This document shows positions 21,481-33,588 of a DNA stretch of 64,000 nucleotides, piece after piece. The stretch covers positions 744,001 to 808,000 of the forward strand of contig JALGAS010000001.1 of assembly GCA_023078685.1 (NCBI GenBank), written 5' to 3'. Source of the stretch: Neopestalotiopsis rosae (taxonomy: Eukaryota > Ascomycota > Sordariomycetes > Amphisphaeriales > Sporocadaceae). The notes beneath the pieces were generated by a model. The model was not told where the DNA came from and made no database searches. It saw only the letters and a list, made by a program, of their open reading frames with translations. Both the position numbers and the translations under genes were made by a program. Position 1 is the stretch's first letter. Every line of letters starts with the position of its first letter.

Positions 21481-22881
21481 ATTTCTGCTCTGTGTGCAGG
21501 AAGTCGTGAGTTACACCCTCAGAAATCGAATTCCATGAATCACGTAACCTACCTAGGTACATACCAACGGGCTCCTGATACATGCACGGGGCCCAATGCC
21601 ACTAACGTGATCTTGGATTTCCCACGCGCTGCGCATCTTGCTGTTTCCTCGTCATAAATGCAATTGCTAATCCATCGTTATTCATATCTTTTTCGTCGTC
21701 GCAATTCTTAGCCTGATCTTTTGCCACTTATATCTAAATGATAATATAGGCGTAGTCGAAGAAATTGTGATATTAAGCATTCTTCGTGGGGGTTCTGGCT
21801 GGCGCTGTGGTTCTGGCGATAATATGGGTTTTGGGCCTTTATCGGGAATTGGCAGCTGCCTTGTCAATTGAAGTAAAAGCTACTTGATTGTCTCCATTTC
21901 TTTTTTTTAGATAAAAGGTGTCATTTGCCAATAATTACAGGGTTCTTCAAATGAATTCGCGTTTTCGTCACTTTTATTGCAATGTGTGGTCCAGTACTAT
22001 CGTACAATGGATGGTTTAGTACAATAGTGTACCTATGTGGCAGGTGGTTATGATTGTGTTGGTAGAGGGTTATGTTATACGCCCGGGGCCCGTGTACTAG
22101 GAGTGACAGCACATGTAGTGGGTTCAACACCCGGAACGACTACCAGAATCTTCCTTTGGCTCTCTCTTTGATGCGCGATATTACATCTAATTTTCTCCCC
22201 TTCTCAAATAATTTTCGAATAGCAGTACATACGACCTTCGAAGATTTCTTTTCGCTTGTCTTGATATAGTCCGGATTCCTTCTGCTTTTCACTCACTTAA
22301 TCATGGAAACCGAATAAGTCGCCATAAGAATTCATTCATCTGAAATCCAGCAAGTATCCTCCAAACAGCAAATCAATTCTCAGACTGCAGCACATTCAAA
22401 GATAGTTTTAAGATCTTATTGTCAATGTCCTCTCTGTATATATACCATGTTTCCTCTCTGCTCTGTTATTTTGTTTACGTTTTTCGAGTTTTTGTACCAT
22501 GGCTAAGCAGCGAAAGCAGAACATACTCATATCAAGCATTGCTATCCATTGAGGGGAGTGGGCGACTTCCTTTGGAGCATACTTGGAGTAGTGGTGCTTA
22601 ATGTCAAGGAATGCTCGAATTAAATTTCAATTTGGCTAGCGATCTACCACAAAGAGCACCTCAAATTCATGTTCAAAGACTGACAATCCATGCAACGGTG
22701 GCGCGCACACAGCAGGAAATTCTTGTATTCTCTGGTAATAATTTTCATTACATAGCTACATATCACTTCTTTGAGGTGAAAAAAAACAAAAAAAAAAAAA
22801 CAAGTATGGCTCCAGTCTTGATATGGTTGAGTACAAGGCCCTGAGGACTGGTGGCCACAGGCTCATCGAGTCAAGAGGCAC
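21481..22881. other. Gene-poor, AT-rich stretch
   Basis: No frame with coding character. It includes an A-rich run near 22779-22801. A B-box-like GGTTCAACACC at 22122-22132 has no tRNA around it. Confidence 0.5.
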
Positions 22882-25152
22882 TTACGTGCCCTCTTCGTCG
22901 CTCTCGCCTCCTTCGGTTTCGGTATCGTCCAAATCTTGCGCCTGCCCAGCTAGTTCCTCAATCATCACTCGCCCACCGAAAGGCTCAATGATCTCTCTGT
23001 GGTCGCATGAGGTTTTCTTATCCTTCCCAAAGAAAAGGTACAATGGATCACCCTCATCCCACCAGGTCAGCACTGTTGCTCGATCGGTAAAAGTACATGG
23101 GCGCTGCAGGTACAATCGGCATGGCTCACATTGCCGGCGCCCCCCTACACATGGGTTGCTCATTGAAGACCTGAACGCAGACAACCAGCCACAGAAATCG
23201 CATCTTTGCAGAAAACTGATGGTCCAACCAGCATTGGCTGGCTCACCCGGACGTCTGGTATTGCGATCTTCCATAGAAGGACGCTGGCTTGGTCCGATTG
23301 ACAGCTGCGGGTACTTTTGCATCATGATCGCCGCATTGTCATGGTAGGACATGAGTCTAGGTAGCGGTGACGGCAGAGCTTGGGGACGAGGAACGTCCAG
23401 GTACTCAATGGTTTGATTCAGGTGATCATAAATGAGATACTCCATGGAACCGACAGTGAAAGACCGTTCCTTGAAATGGTCGTTGGTCTCAGAGTAGCGC
23501 GTACCTTCTAGGAGCTGAAGGATATTCTTGACCTGAATGTACGGCTCAGGCTTGTAGACACCTTTCCGGATACTGTTGGTCGATCTTTGATTAAAGATCT
23601 GAGTACTGTACCAGATCTTCGTTTTCGCATTGTGTGAAATGATGTACATCGCCATACAGTTTCCCTCCCCGAAGTTTTCGTAGATTCCGACCTCTGGAAG
23701 CCTGACGAAAGGCTTAGGGTGAGGCGATCTGTCAGCTGTAACCTCGATGACCAGGTTACACAGCATTCCTGTTTTGAATTGCCCTCCTTCAACGATTTGA
23801 CGACTCAACTTGAAGGGAAGCTTGGGCGCGAGCCAAAATTGTGCTGTTCTGCGAGTTGCCTCTGTTTTATGCTGAGTGATGACAGGGAACTGGAAAGCTG
23901 TCGAATATCGATGGATACGTGGCTGGTAGGGGGTTGCTGGAATGGTTCGACGCAACCATTGCCTGCCTCCGTCTTGTCCGTGGAACAGTGGCGACATGAC
24001 GTTACACCCTTTTGCCCTGATAGATCTTCCAATCTGGGGAAAGCCGCTAGAATTGCATGCCGCTTGAGCCAGTTGAGCCATAGTGTTCACCCGTTGACTC
24101 TCACGGGTCCAGCTACTATTTGAGTCCTCTCTCTCCTCGAAGTGCCATCCGACATACGAGCAAAAGATTGCAATGCATGTCTCTTCAGCCATAGCTGTAA
24201 GATCGGCATCAAATCCACCGAGGTCCATCAGGACAAACATCGCTCTTCCTTCTGCTGGATACTTGCTGGCAATCCGGTAGTGATGAAGCCCAGAAGACGT
24301 GGTAGTAGCTGTATTATGTGCCATGTGACGTTTTCCGGGAGTCTCGGTGGTACCGACGTAGAAGGCAGGTTCGATTCTCAGATTGGGATTCGTCGGGTCG
24401 GCATTAGTGTACATACGTAAGTAGCACATTTTGGGAGATTGGGTACTAGACGTGACCCGTACCATTCCTGCACTGATATCATTTGCTAAGGTGAACGCAT
24501 TTGGATTGGACAGTACTTGGCGTGCTTCCGGTGTCAGAGCTATCATCATTAGTCACGAGTCGCTAAGGTTAACAACTTGTTTTCGGAGACAAGTGAAAGT
24601 GCGCTGCTTGCAAGACAGAAGTTTTTACTTACCATTGACTAAAGCAGTCACATTTCGGGCAAATGATCCATTGTCGAACAGGCTCATGGTTCGGCTTGTC
24701 CACAATCCATATCCAGTGAGAGCGCGGCGCTGATCCCGAGCGAGTGACCAGAACGTGCGGATGAATTTGACTAGTGGGTTTGGACCCTGAACATTGGGAA
24801 CAGATGTGACTTGAAGTCCGTGATTGATGGTTCGGAGATTATTCTTCTTACCAACTCGAAGGTACTTCGTAGGTATCATGAACTCAATTAAGAACGACGG
24901 CCCGCGCTCAAAAAGACACAAGCTCCAGCCATTTCGGCTATGTTGTGTTTGCCAGCCTTGCTCTCCGTTCAGGAGCTTTGTGACTCGACGTCCACCAACC
25001 ACGGAGATGAACTCTTGTGGAATGTTATCTCGAATGCTCCGAGGTAAAGGGGCGACTCCTTCATTGTCGGGATCGGGATCGAGGAAGTGATCATAATTAC
25101 GCGTCAATTCAACAGCGTCATAGTCATGGGGGTTCGCTGTGTTAAGAGCCAT
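22882..25152 (-). CDS. Large orphan protein with GIY-YIG-like segment and C-terminal Cys cluster
   Basis: Two exons, 24633-25152 and 22882-24539, joined over a 93-nt intron (GTAAGT..GATAG, branch TGACTAA), giving 725 residues. I do not recognise a named family. Residues 1-173 are soluble with no clear motif. At about 211-303 the pattern is CYLRMY, then FYVGTT, GKRHMAHN, and later AEETCIAIF. This resembles the GIY-YIG nuclease order: a GIY-like strand, Y-V-G, an Arg/His helix and an acidic residue. Near the C-terminus Cys620, 623, 637, 644, 647 and 655 form a CxxC...C...CxxC...C cluster, suggesting a zinc site. The tail is acidic (DDTETEGGESDEE). The first ATG (25152) is used; an intronic ATG at 24549 could give a short form lacking exon 1. 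The protein call is strong; the function is unproven. Confidence 0.72.
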
Positions 25153-26667
25153 GATGTGAATTTTCTAGCCGAGCTTACTGATGGAGAACGAGACCTCGGA
25201 AAGGGAGGGACATACAATGTCGCTTCTAACCCACTGCACGGCTTTGGGAGAAAGTGTTTGGCAATTAAACGAACAAGGAGCAGATTGGTATCATCAATGT
25301 TACCGGCTCAACCAAAGCTGCTGTGGTCTCTGAGTGGAGGAATATTTGGGGGAAATGAAATAGGAGAAGGTATCTGTTATATACTGGGACAATAAACATG
25401 TCCATTGTGGTCTTCCTTGACAGTTTTGTCTCATCTTCGTCGTGGCTAACAAGCGGGTTTGCGCTCTCCGTCATGAAATGATAGCCAGCCTGTCAGAATA
25501 CAAAGCGGAAGATAGGGTATTCAAGCTTAGAAAAAACAAGAAGCTGGTGGAAAGATTGCATGTTTGTGAAAGTGACTCTGATACTATGACATTGTCCACG
25601 AACGTGAACCTAGCGATAAAACGCTGGCTGATTGTCTTTATTGTCACTGTCTATGGCAAACAGTCTCTTATCACAATTATGAAGGAGCCGTGCGACCAAT
25701 TTCAACCATAACAGTCAGCATGTTCATACTCACAGCTACTTAGATTCTGGGCCGTCACGGACAAGACTATTTGCTCAGGAATTCCTAATTTAGAAGCGAT
25801 CTTAGGAACTGTTTAGATTGATCCGTCCCTTGCACTAACTAGCTGTGATGATTGAGTGACTTGTTACAGGTTCTTTTCTCAGCGTAATTATGACTCTCTA
25901 AACGGGGGCAAACATTCACATAAGGACTGTAGTCATGGATTTTGAGCAGGCCATTGGCCAAGGAGCCCCTATTCATGAATCATACTCTTGAAATCAAATC
26001 TACAGAATGGAATCGATTATTGAACACAAACTTGAACAGCAAGACGACTCACACTGTCTACCTGAACTACGAGCCGTGACTACGTCGTAGAAATATATGA
26101 CTGACTCATGATTGTAGAACTTACATGATTGTTGATCAAAAGTGTAGTCTCAGTGTTTGCATCGCGAGACTTGATGTCGACTGATTAGCTGCCGGGATTG
26201 TTAGCACCATAGCGCGTGACTAGAGGCAGAATTTACGCCCATGTGTGCAGCGATGAGTCCGTGCAACAATGTCTCGCTGTGAAATCATCATATCCTATAA
26301 TGACCTTGGAAGACAAAGCCATAGGTTTGTATGAATTTCTTTCGTCGAATCCAGAAAGGTCGTCTATTAGCTCATCGCACCATCATTTTGGCCCAGCAGC
26401 TGCATATTTGTGGCCCTTGGGAGTTCCGAGTCGTGCCTGCCTCATGAACACGAGGACTTGCACAATGTTACAGGACTCGCATCGCGCCTTCCTCATGGGT
26501 ACTCAAGTCAAGCGCCCAGTTGGCACGGCAGAATTTTCCATCACAGTCTGCTCGTAGCTTTGTAGTTGTGATCCTTCTCCAAGAATCGTAAAGTAGGAAG
26601 TAATTGTAACACATTAAATATTGTCCGTATATCACTATATCCTATATTATTCAATTACAGAGAGATA
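25153..26667. other. Intergenic, no supported gene
   Basis: About 1.5 kb. A 113-codon frame at 26216-26557 (+) and a 102-codon frame at 25087-25395 (+, overlapping the upstream gene) have no motifs or signal peptide and are not called. Confidence 0.45.
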
Positions 26668-27305
26668 ATGAACAATTCTACCATCATGAAGATCGAGAGA
26701 CTCTGCGTCGTCGCCACCAAAGAGGTCGTCCTGCTCCGTGAGGACGAGTGGCCAGCACACGCTCCACCGACGCCGCCTCCTCCCACGCCTCCGCCCGCGC
26801 CGCTGCCTCCGGTCCCCCGTCCTATTCCGCGTAAGCACCTCCTTGGATTCCAATGCCTGTCGAAATTTATGAGTGCGACTAATCAATCATTATGTAGACA
26901 TTCCGGTTGAAAGATGGGATGAAAGATCAAAGCGGGTTTGGCAGAAGATCAAAAAAGCTTCGCGGCACGTTCGTTGGTGGCTGCCTAGCGCGAAGAAGGA
27001 AGTAAGTTCACAACACTTGCTCCCAATCCGCTTCCATGTCACTATGAGCAATGATTCATAATCGTCCAATTTTCCGTCTCCTAACAATGAGATGACAGTT
27101 GGCCGCAGGCTCTAGTGAGTCTGAGGAGGAAGTCTCCTTCTTCCAGCCGTCGCCGCCGACCCGCTGCCCGCCGACGCCGACCCGCGCCCGCCCAAGTGGC
27201 CCTATCAAGCGCCCCAGAGAGGGCAGTGACGATGCCTCCAGTGAGCCGTCAAAGAAGAATGGAAAAGGAAAGCGCGTAGCATTGGCGGCCAAAGTCTCAA
27301 ATTAA
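26668..27305 (+). CDS. Small proline-rich, charged orphan protein
   Basis: Three exons, 26668-26830, 26898-27001 and 27099-27305, encode 157 residues. The introns have clean signals (GTAAGC..TGTAG; GTAAGT..GACAG, with CTAAC at 27081). The N-terminal part is followed by a proline tract (PPTPPPPTPPPAPLPPVPRP), a central basic-aromatic segment (VWQKIKKASRHVRWWLP), then an acidic SSESEEE patch and a Pro/Arg/Lys-rich end (PIKRPREGSDD..KKNGKGKR) that looks like a nuclear localisation signal. It could be a small nuclear or SH3/WW-binding protein, but nothing identifies it. The consistent splicing and a stop shortly before an AT-rich flank are the main support. Confidence 0.5.
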
Positions 27306-28161
27306 ACACATTGCTGATATTTTGCTATAATTGCTGATATCTTGCTTCATCATAAATATCTTCCTTGTCAATTTTGAGTGTGAATGAACGATGGTCAGTC
27401 CATTAGCCTTGCAAACTTCTAAGACGTCGCAGGGTTGGCAACTTCCAATAAACCGTGAAAGGACATTTAAAGGCCATCCTTATCTGGTCACTGCCTGATT
27501 GATGACTATCTGTGATTTTGATATTATTCAGGCCTGGTGGAGAGCCCTAGGGGATCGAGTGGTTTCCCGCTGATGTAACGGGTTGCCTGCAACTGTGGCT
27601 GAGACCAGTGCCTTGGAGAACTTACATAGTGTACCTACACACGAAGGATAGTTTTAGAATGGCGGGATTGAACGTAAGCAGTATTTCACGAGTTGAACCA
27701 CGAAATCGAGATTCGCGTAGAGGTCCTTCTCTGGATTGTTGGGGCGTGCTGCTGTCGTAGAAGAGGGCGGAATGGGTAGTGCAGCTGTGGGGCGGTGGCA
27801 TTGAGTTGATACCTATTGTCAACGCTCATAGGTGACAGCAACTATCCCAAACGCTTGGCGAAACATAATTTGCAAAGATTTTTGACACCACAAATAGCGT
27901 CTAACTGCCGAAGACCGTGAAGTGTGTGAGCACGACAATTGCGATGTCATGATCTCAAAATGCCGAGGATCACTACTGATGATAACGGATAGCTTCGTAA
28001 CATGTTGATTGATTACTCCAATCTGGTACTTCGCAAGGGCTTTTAGAATAGACTGAGAACAGGAAAATAATTGTAAATTAGCTCATTCTACAAGATGGTT
28101 TACCTGCACGCTGGGAATATTCATACCGCAGGAAAATAGCGCCGGAAGATATCTCGTCACT
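27306..28161. other. Intergenic, no gene seen
   Basis: Short frames only. A CTGCTGTCG-rich patch near 27750 encodes nothing recognisable. Confidence 0.45.
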
Positions 28162-28557
28162 TCAATAAGATTGGCTACCTCCATCTCCATCGTGGAAACA
28201 GATGCTTGAAAGTAGATTAGGACAACGACTCGTGATAGAGTCCTGCCAGAAGAAAGTCCAGTGCTTGATGATGTTTGGTCCATAATCGCTTCCCATGCCG
28301 TCGTCGCTCCAGTTTCGACGATCAGAGGTAGCTATTTTGGTCCAATTGCCTACCAGACAGCGAGATGGACTGGGTATTGGGGTTTGGGGGCTTGTGCCGA
28401 TGTTGTAATGAGAGAACATCCAGATCATAAATCTCGGCTCTTCAGCCCCAATTACAGCATGCGGTGATGGAATAGAGAGGCTGGGCTGTCTGATCCTCAC
28501 TGTGCAGTTTCGTAGGGTTATGCCCAAAGCTTCCCAGTTGCTGTGATACCAACACAT
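28162..28557 (-). CDS. Possible orphan ORF, 131 codons
   Basis: An ATG-initiated open frame rich in Trp, Ser and Pro (starting MCWYHSNWEALG). It shows no signal peptide or domain and no clear splice extension. It may be a chance frame in a gene-poor region. Confidence 0.25.
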   Translation of the reverse strand: MCWYHSNWEALGITLRNCTVRIRQPSLSIPSPHAVIGAEEPRFMIWMFSHYNIGTSPQTPIPSPSRCLVGNWTKIATSDRRNWSDDGMGSDYGPNIIKHWTFFWQDSITSRCPNLLSSICFHDGDGGSQSY

Positions 28558-28986
28558 TTCGGACGTCCTGCTTGAAATATCGAAGTTGAATGAAGGCTTT
28601 TGCGTTGTTTATATAGCTGTCCGTTGTATCAAATTAGAGTCTTTGTCGTGAACAAGCCCCAATCGCGGGCTTAGCATGATCCAAGTGAAATGCCATGACT
28701 CTTTGTGATTTCGCGGTCCCATGAAAAAAAATTGCGGTGACAGGAATGAGCTTTTCCGTCGTTGAGAGAACTGCTCGCCAATCAACTGTGAACTTCTCAG
28801 AGTCTAGATCAACCGTCAATCGATAAAGACCCCTGCCAGTGAATCTGGCTGATGGGGCGGTGGGAATCGGTTCTACTAACAGGGCTGATAGAATTAACGG
28901 TCTACCACGAAGCTGTGTTTGCAGCTTGGAGACGCATGAGTGACATGCTTTGAACGTAGGAATACCTTGATTGATTTTGATATTGC

Positions 28987-29511
28987 CTATGGGGGTTCTT
29001 GTAACTCGTCATTCAGGTTATAATCCTCTTCAGCGTATGCCATCGGGATGCGAGAACTATTGAAGGCTGTCATCAGGACATCGGTTGCTTTCGGCCAAGT
29101 ACGTGGAACACTATTATTTTGAGAGCGGCTGCTTTCCCGCTTATGCATAACAGTGTTGAGCGCACCGCCTCGAGTGCGCAGTATCGTGTCGCTCTTAAGT
29201 TGGTGGCCGTAGTCGACGGTAGAGAGATGAGTAGCAGATCGTAGACATGTGTACAATAACAGAAATCTTAGGACAATATACGGATCGCGAATGAGGACCA
29301 AAGCTCTGGCCGACGCGAACATAATTGTGTAGTGTCGTGGTGTGAGCTCTGCACTTGGTTGGTCCCTGGTTGAAGGTCCGAGTCTGCTCCCAAATCGTTC
29401 AGTCTTACTAGATTGGGTCCTCGCTACAGAATTTTCGTGATGTAAGCTGGTGTGGCTTGAATTGGACTTTGGTAAGAACGCTAAAGACCTCACTCTGACT
29501 TGATTGTCCAT
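28987..29511 (-). CDS. Possible orphan ORF, 174 codons
   Basis: The longest frame between 28 and 31 kb. It begins MDNQVRVRSLAFL; an internal Met precedes a weakly hydrophobic stretch (IVLRFLLLYTCL). There are no motifs, and codon use is not clearly biased, unlike the recognised genes in the window. Confidence 0.25.
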   Translation of the reverse strand: MDNQVRVRSLAFLPKSNSSHTSLHHENSVARTQSSKTERFGSRLGPSTRDQPSAELTPRHYTIMFASARALVLIRDPYIVLRFLLLYTCLRSATHLSTVDYGHQLKSDTILRTRGGALNTVMHKRESSRSQNNSVPRTWPKATDVLMTAFNSSRIPMAYAEEDYNLNDELQEPP

Positions 29512-31391
29512 TCCTAAGTGTACATAGATTCATCAAATTGCAAGCTGGGATTTCCAGAGTACTATCACAAATTTGGAGTCACACTTCTCGATCAGAAAGC
29601 ATTCTGAAATGAAAAATATGAAATGAAATTAACGTTATTTCGCTCATCAACCATCTTTGGGCGTACTTTCAAATTTGAGGTCCATCGTCCTACCCGTTTC
29701 ATGAGACGCTGGTTTGAAAACATTGCCCTCGAGTCATAGGCGATTTTGTACGCAGTTGACATGATTGAGACCACCTTGAAAGCACTCTGAACTTCGATAG
29801 CATCATGCCAGGACATTTAGGACTCGCAGCGGCGGCGGCTCGGTATCATGCGCTGCAGTCTCGTTGAAGCATCGCCACACGGGATTTTCTACCTCGTCGT
29901 CGCATCGCGTTGCGGGACGTAGGAGGCGAATAGCTGGTATAGCCAGCGTAGCCAGTATTCTGTCAAATAACAGCGTGTTCTATTAGTCCATAATGAGGGA
30001 TCAACTACATAGGATCGCCCACGATCCGTAGTATAGTTCATTCCCCAAGGTTTAGCGCATCTAGTTGAATATATTTCCTGTGGATCGTATCACTCTTACT
30101 CACCAGTCCCCTCTTCCTCTGACACATCAATCAGATGGTATCTTGGCACGTGCGATTCAGGGAACGGTCAACTAAGCAATCGTGAGTTGTGGGTTTGTGG
30201 GCTGAGCCCGGGCGTATAGTGGGACTAGCGGCCTCGGCTACTAGCTCGAGAGCGGCATATCATATGCATAATCATTATTTTGGATTGGAGCATCCAAAAA
30301 AGTTCGGCATAAAGATGTTTTGTGTTCGGGAGTCATGGTGGACTTATAGTTGTATAGTCGAGGCAGTTTCCCGGCAGCCCGAGAAACTGCCCGACATAGT
30401 CCCTTGCTACGAACATGTGACAATGACGGATGCAAGCATGCGCTTTGAATCAAGAATACTTGGAGTTCAAAGCATCCGAGTATGGCTGTATGGATATGCA
30501 TAGTAACCTATATTATATGGCGCCATGTATACTGCGTACTCGCGACTGTCTCCTTTTTTTGTTGTCATGTTGTCCGCTTACTTCAATCCTGCTCAAGTCC
30601 AGCGTTGCTACTTGATTTCGATGTCCCATCCTTGGTCCTCAATGAAGTGCTGGTATCAATATGATCAGACACCCGAGTATAGTTTCACTCCTATATAGTC
30701 TCCATCGTCTATGATAGGTCTTCATGACACATTGCGGTAGAATTCATCACTCAATTGAACAATTCAATAACTGATATTCGAGCCATGCTTTGTTTCGTGC
30801 CAGGATGCGGGAGGTGTTCGTCCCTTTCACAGGACCCACGAGTGTTTACACCGATGTTCCGAACTTCCTATCCACAACGGTTCCCGTTCCCCTCATGTCA
30901 AAAGCTAAGCGAGCAGAAAGCTTAATTGATCTGAAGTGGAAGAATCCTGGCTGTATATTAATTACCAAAACTCTTAATATGATTCATGACTGAGTTGTGA
31001 TGGTAACGGTCTGGGGGCGGGGCTGACTCGATTTGGTAGCGCGCCGCCCGTGCTCGCGAATTGGCAGCCGTAATGAGAACCGCTTGGAATGGAATCGGCA
31101 CTGCTTGGCCCACGTACTAATATGTACCTGCCCACTCTTGCACTCGCACCGCGGAACAATAACGACAGCGACGATGCCGCAGCGATTCCGACTGCCATCG
31201 CGATCGTCAATTTGGCCTTGGAAACGGTTAGGATAGAGATCAACAAGAATTCACCCCTGAGGCTCTTACCAATGTCTATAAGAGCTGGTGTTGTCAGGCA
31301 CCATAGAAGACTTTGAAAGCGCCGTCGATCGCAACAACAACATTTGAAGCTCTAGTACAACAACGCAACGACAATATTGAAGCAAATCAAG
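29512..31391. other. Gene-poor stretch upstream of the lipocalin-like gene
   Basis: About 1.9 kb without a supported gene. It holds dispersed-repeat copy 2 (30181-30355) and the promoter and 5' UTR of the lipocalin-like gene near 31260-31391. Confidence 0.5.
30181..30355 (+). repeat. Degenerate dispersed repeat, copy 2
   Basis: Partner of 21304-21480. Shared blocks are GTGAGTTGTGGGTTTGTGGG, CTGAGCCC, GTGGGACTA, CTAGCTCGAGAGCGGCATAT and, after about 85 bp, GTCATGGTGGACTTA. It is a non-coding remnant. Confidence 0.55.
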
Positions 31392-32140
31392 ATGCACGCC
31401 TACAAGCTCCTCATCCCGGCCCTGGCGGCGCTTGCAACCGCCTCTCCCGCACACCGAGCAATGCCGCGCGCCACCAACTCCACTGGCGTCAATCCCGCAC
31501 TTTACGATGGAGAGTGCTTCTACCCAACGCCGGACCCCAACTTTCCTGATGATTTGTCCGAGTATCTGGGCCGATGGTATCAGGTAGCCGGCACTTTTGC
31601 CCTCTTCACTGCCGGCTGCCAATGCACTACCGCCGACTATGCCCTCAACGACGACGGCACCGTCAGCGTCCACAATGCATGCAGCCTCCTCGGCTTTATC
31701 CCCAATTCGATTGACGGAGCCGCGAGCATCGTGGACAGCAAGTACGGAAGCAAGGGCGTCTTCCAAGTCAGCTTCCCCTCGGTCCCTGGCGGCGGTGTCG
31801 TCTGCCCAGGTCCCAACTACATTGTGCAGAGTGAGTGCCCCCATGCAATTCCAAATATCACAATATGAAAAGGAGAGTCATGTCTAACGCCCTTTGATTA
31901 GAGTACGATCCCAACTACGCCATCGTCCAGGCTCCCTCTTGGGACGACCTATTCATCTTGAGCAGAGTGCAAACCCCATCTGAGGAAGATCTCGATGTAA
32001 GTTTTGGCACTGGAGACAATGTTGTGTATCAAGAGACATGCTGACAATCTGAATAGGCGTGGATTGCCGAGGCTGCTGTTCTGGGCACAGATGCTTCCGC
32101 GATCAACAAGATCATTCAGAACAACTGCACCTCGTCGTAA
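31392..32140 (+). CDS. Secreted lipocalin/apolipoprotein D-like protein
   Basis: Three exons, 31392-31830, 31902-31996 and 32057-32140, encode 205 residues. A signal peptide (MHAYKLLIPALAALATASP) is followed by a mature chain with the lipocalin opening motif GRWYQVAGT at about residues 57-65, the family's G-x-W signature. DPNYAIVQAPSWDDLFILSR after intron 1 matches the late Y-A-I-V strand motif (T/Y-D-Y-A) and the Arg-containing end strand. Cys residues include CQC after the first strand and one near the C-terminus (NNCTSS), likely in disulfides. Lipocalins bind small hydrophobic ligands; the ligand here is unknown. The start is the first true ATG. Confidence 0.82.
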
Positions 32141-33588
32141 GGGGCTGAAGCGACGAACTGTATACCTACTTTAATAATAGTAAAATGTGATGGTAATGAT
32201 GCTCATAACGGACCATTGGCAACATCACAATGATAATGATTCACAATATTTCTCGACCAGACGAATGTGTGGAGAAATTATCTCGCCATTGCTTTCAATT
32301 CTTTTCCATTGGTCCTTTGGTGACAGTGTTTAATTCGAGTGCGGGTGATGCGGTTTGAAAAAGGGAAAGGAAAACTCGATGGAATTAATCGCCTAGCCCA
32401 CTGTGGATGCTCTTAGCTTCATCATATTTGCGCTGGAGGCCCCCCGAATGCCGAACAGAGGGGCTCTCGACCCTTGACCGGGTGGTCTAGCGTCGATATC
32501 TCAACCACGATCATTGTCTTGCAGCCAAAAAGCCAGTGACTGCTACTGCCCGATGGCTGAAGACCATAATCTGCACACCTGCAGGTGCTCACTCACACAA
32601 AGCAGGCGGTGTGCAATGTCTTCTTTAGCATGCATAATGCAAACCACTACGGGAGGGAGCAATGAACATGTGCGTTGGAACAATCCACTGTAAGATGCAG
32701 CAATCACTGTCTCTTGCCTGGCAAACGAAAGAGCAGAAGCAGTAATTGTAAAGGACAAATACTAAAACACGCCACGGATGAGTGTCTTTCATTTGTGGGC
32801 AATCATAAAACGTCAAGATTTAGAGATGGACTTCAGATCTTAGTGGGGAGCACTACCACAACGATGACGAAAGGTCTAGGCCTAGCCTCCTAGGGAACTC
32901 GGGCAGTGGCTTTGTAGGAGATATGACATAGTTGCACTAGGCTCCCGCAGCTTGAGGCTGAAGTAGCAAATCAAGGAATCTGGGACTTTTTCCTCTATGA
33001 ATCAATCATCACACGTTTCGATATAATAGTTGAATCGCTAGGAAGCGCGACCAGGTGAATTTATTTTCTCTTGACATTTTTCAACTAACCTCGAGAACAA
33101 ACATCTCAACAGTGCTTCGCACCTGAGGTTACCAATTAGCCAAGAGCCTCACGAAACCCTGATCAACCACAAGCGCCAGCAACCGCTCCCCGCCCACCCG
33201 CTGGCTTGCGACCGTCTCACTGACTGACTCTGTAACCCTCCGATCGCTCCACCGTAGCTGAACGTGCTGCTTCTTTTTCCCTCGAAACCTTGTACCATTT
33301 CCCCCAGACCAGCTACATTCAGTTGGTAGCCGCAAACCGAACGCACCGACCACGGCGGGACACTTTCCGAGCTACGAGGCACAGGCCCACCCGTCGTCAT
33401 TTTCCCGCCCTCTGTCTATCCAGCCACCTCATCAGCTTTCCAAATCGTCTTCCTACCGGCACCCAAAACACCATCTTTGCGCACGCGACGAGGACTTCAC
33501 TTACTTCTCACCAACGGCGCAAACTTATACGGCATCTTCTAGTTATATCATAAGCTTTTTCGCGAGCTTTTAGATCAACAACAGCAAA
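32141..33588. other. Intergenic and 5' leader of the Pom33 gene
   Basis: No gene seen from 32141 to about 33060. From 33060 to 33588 the DNA is C-rich on the plus strand (CCACC, CCCGCCC, GACCACGG), as expected for a promoter and leader of a housekeeping gene. Confidence 0.5.

Noticed and set aside
22080..22150. B-box-like GGTTCAACACC suggesting a tRNA
   Set aside because: No acceptor or anticodon stem can be paired around it.
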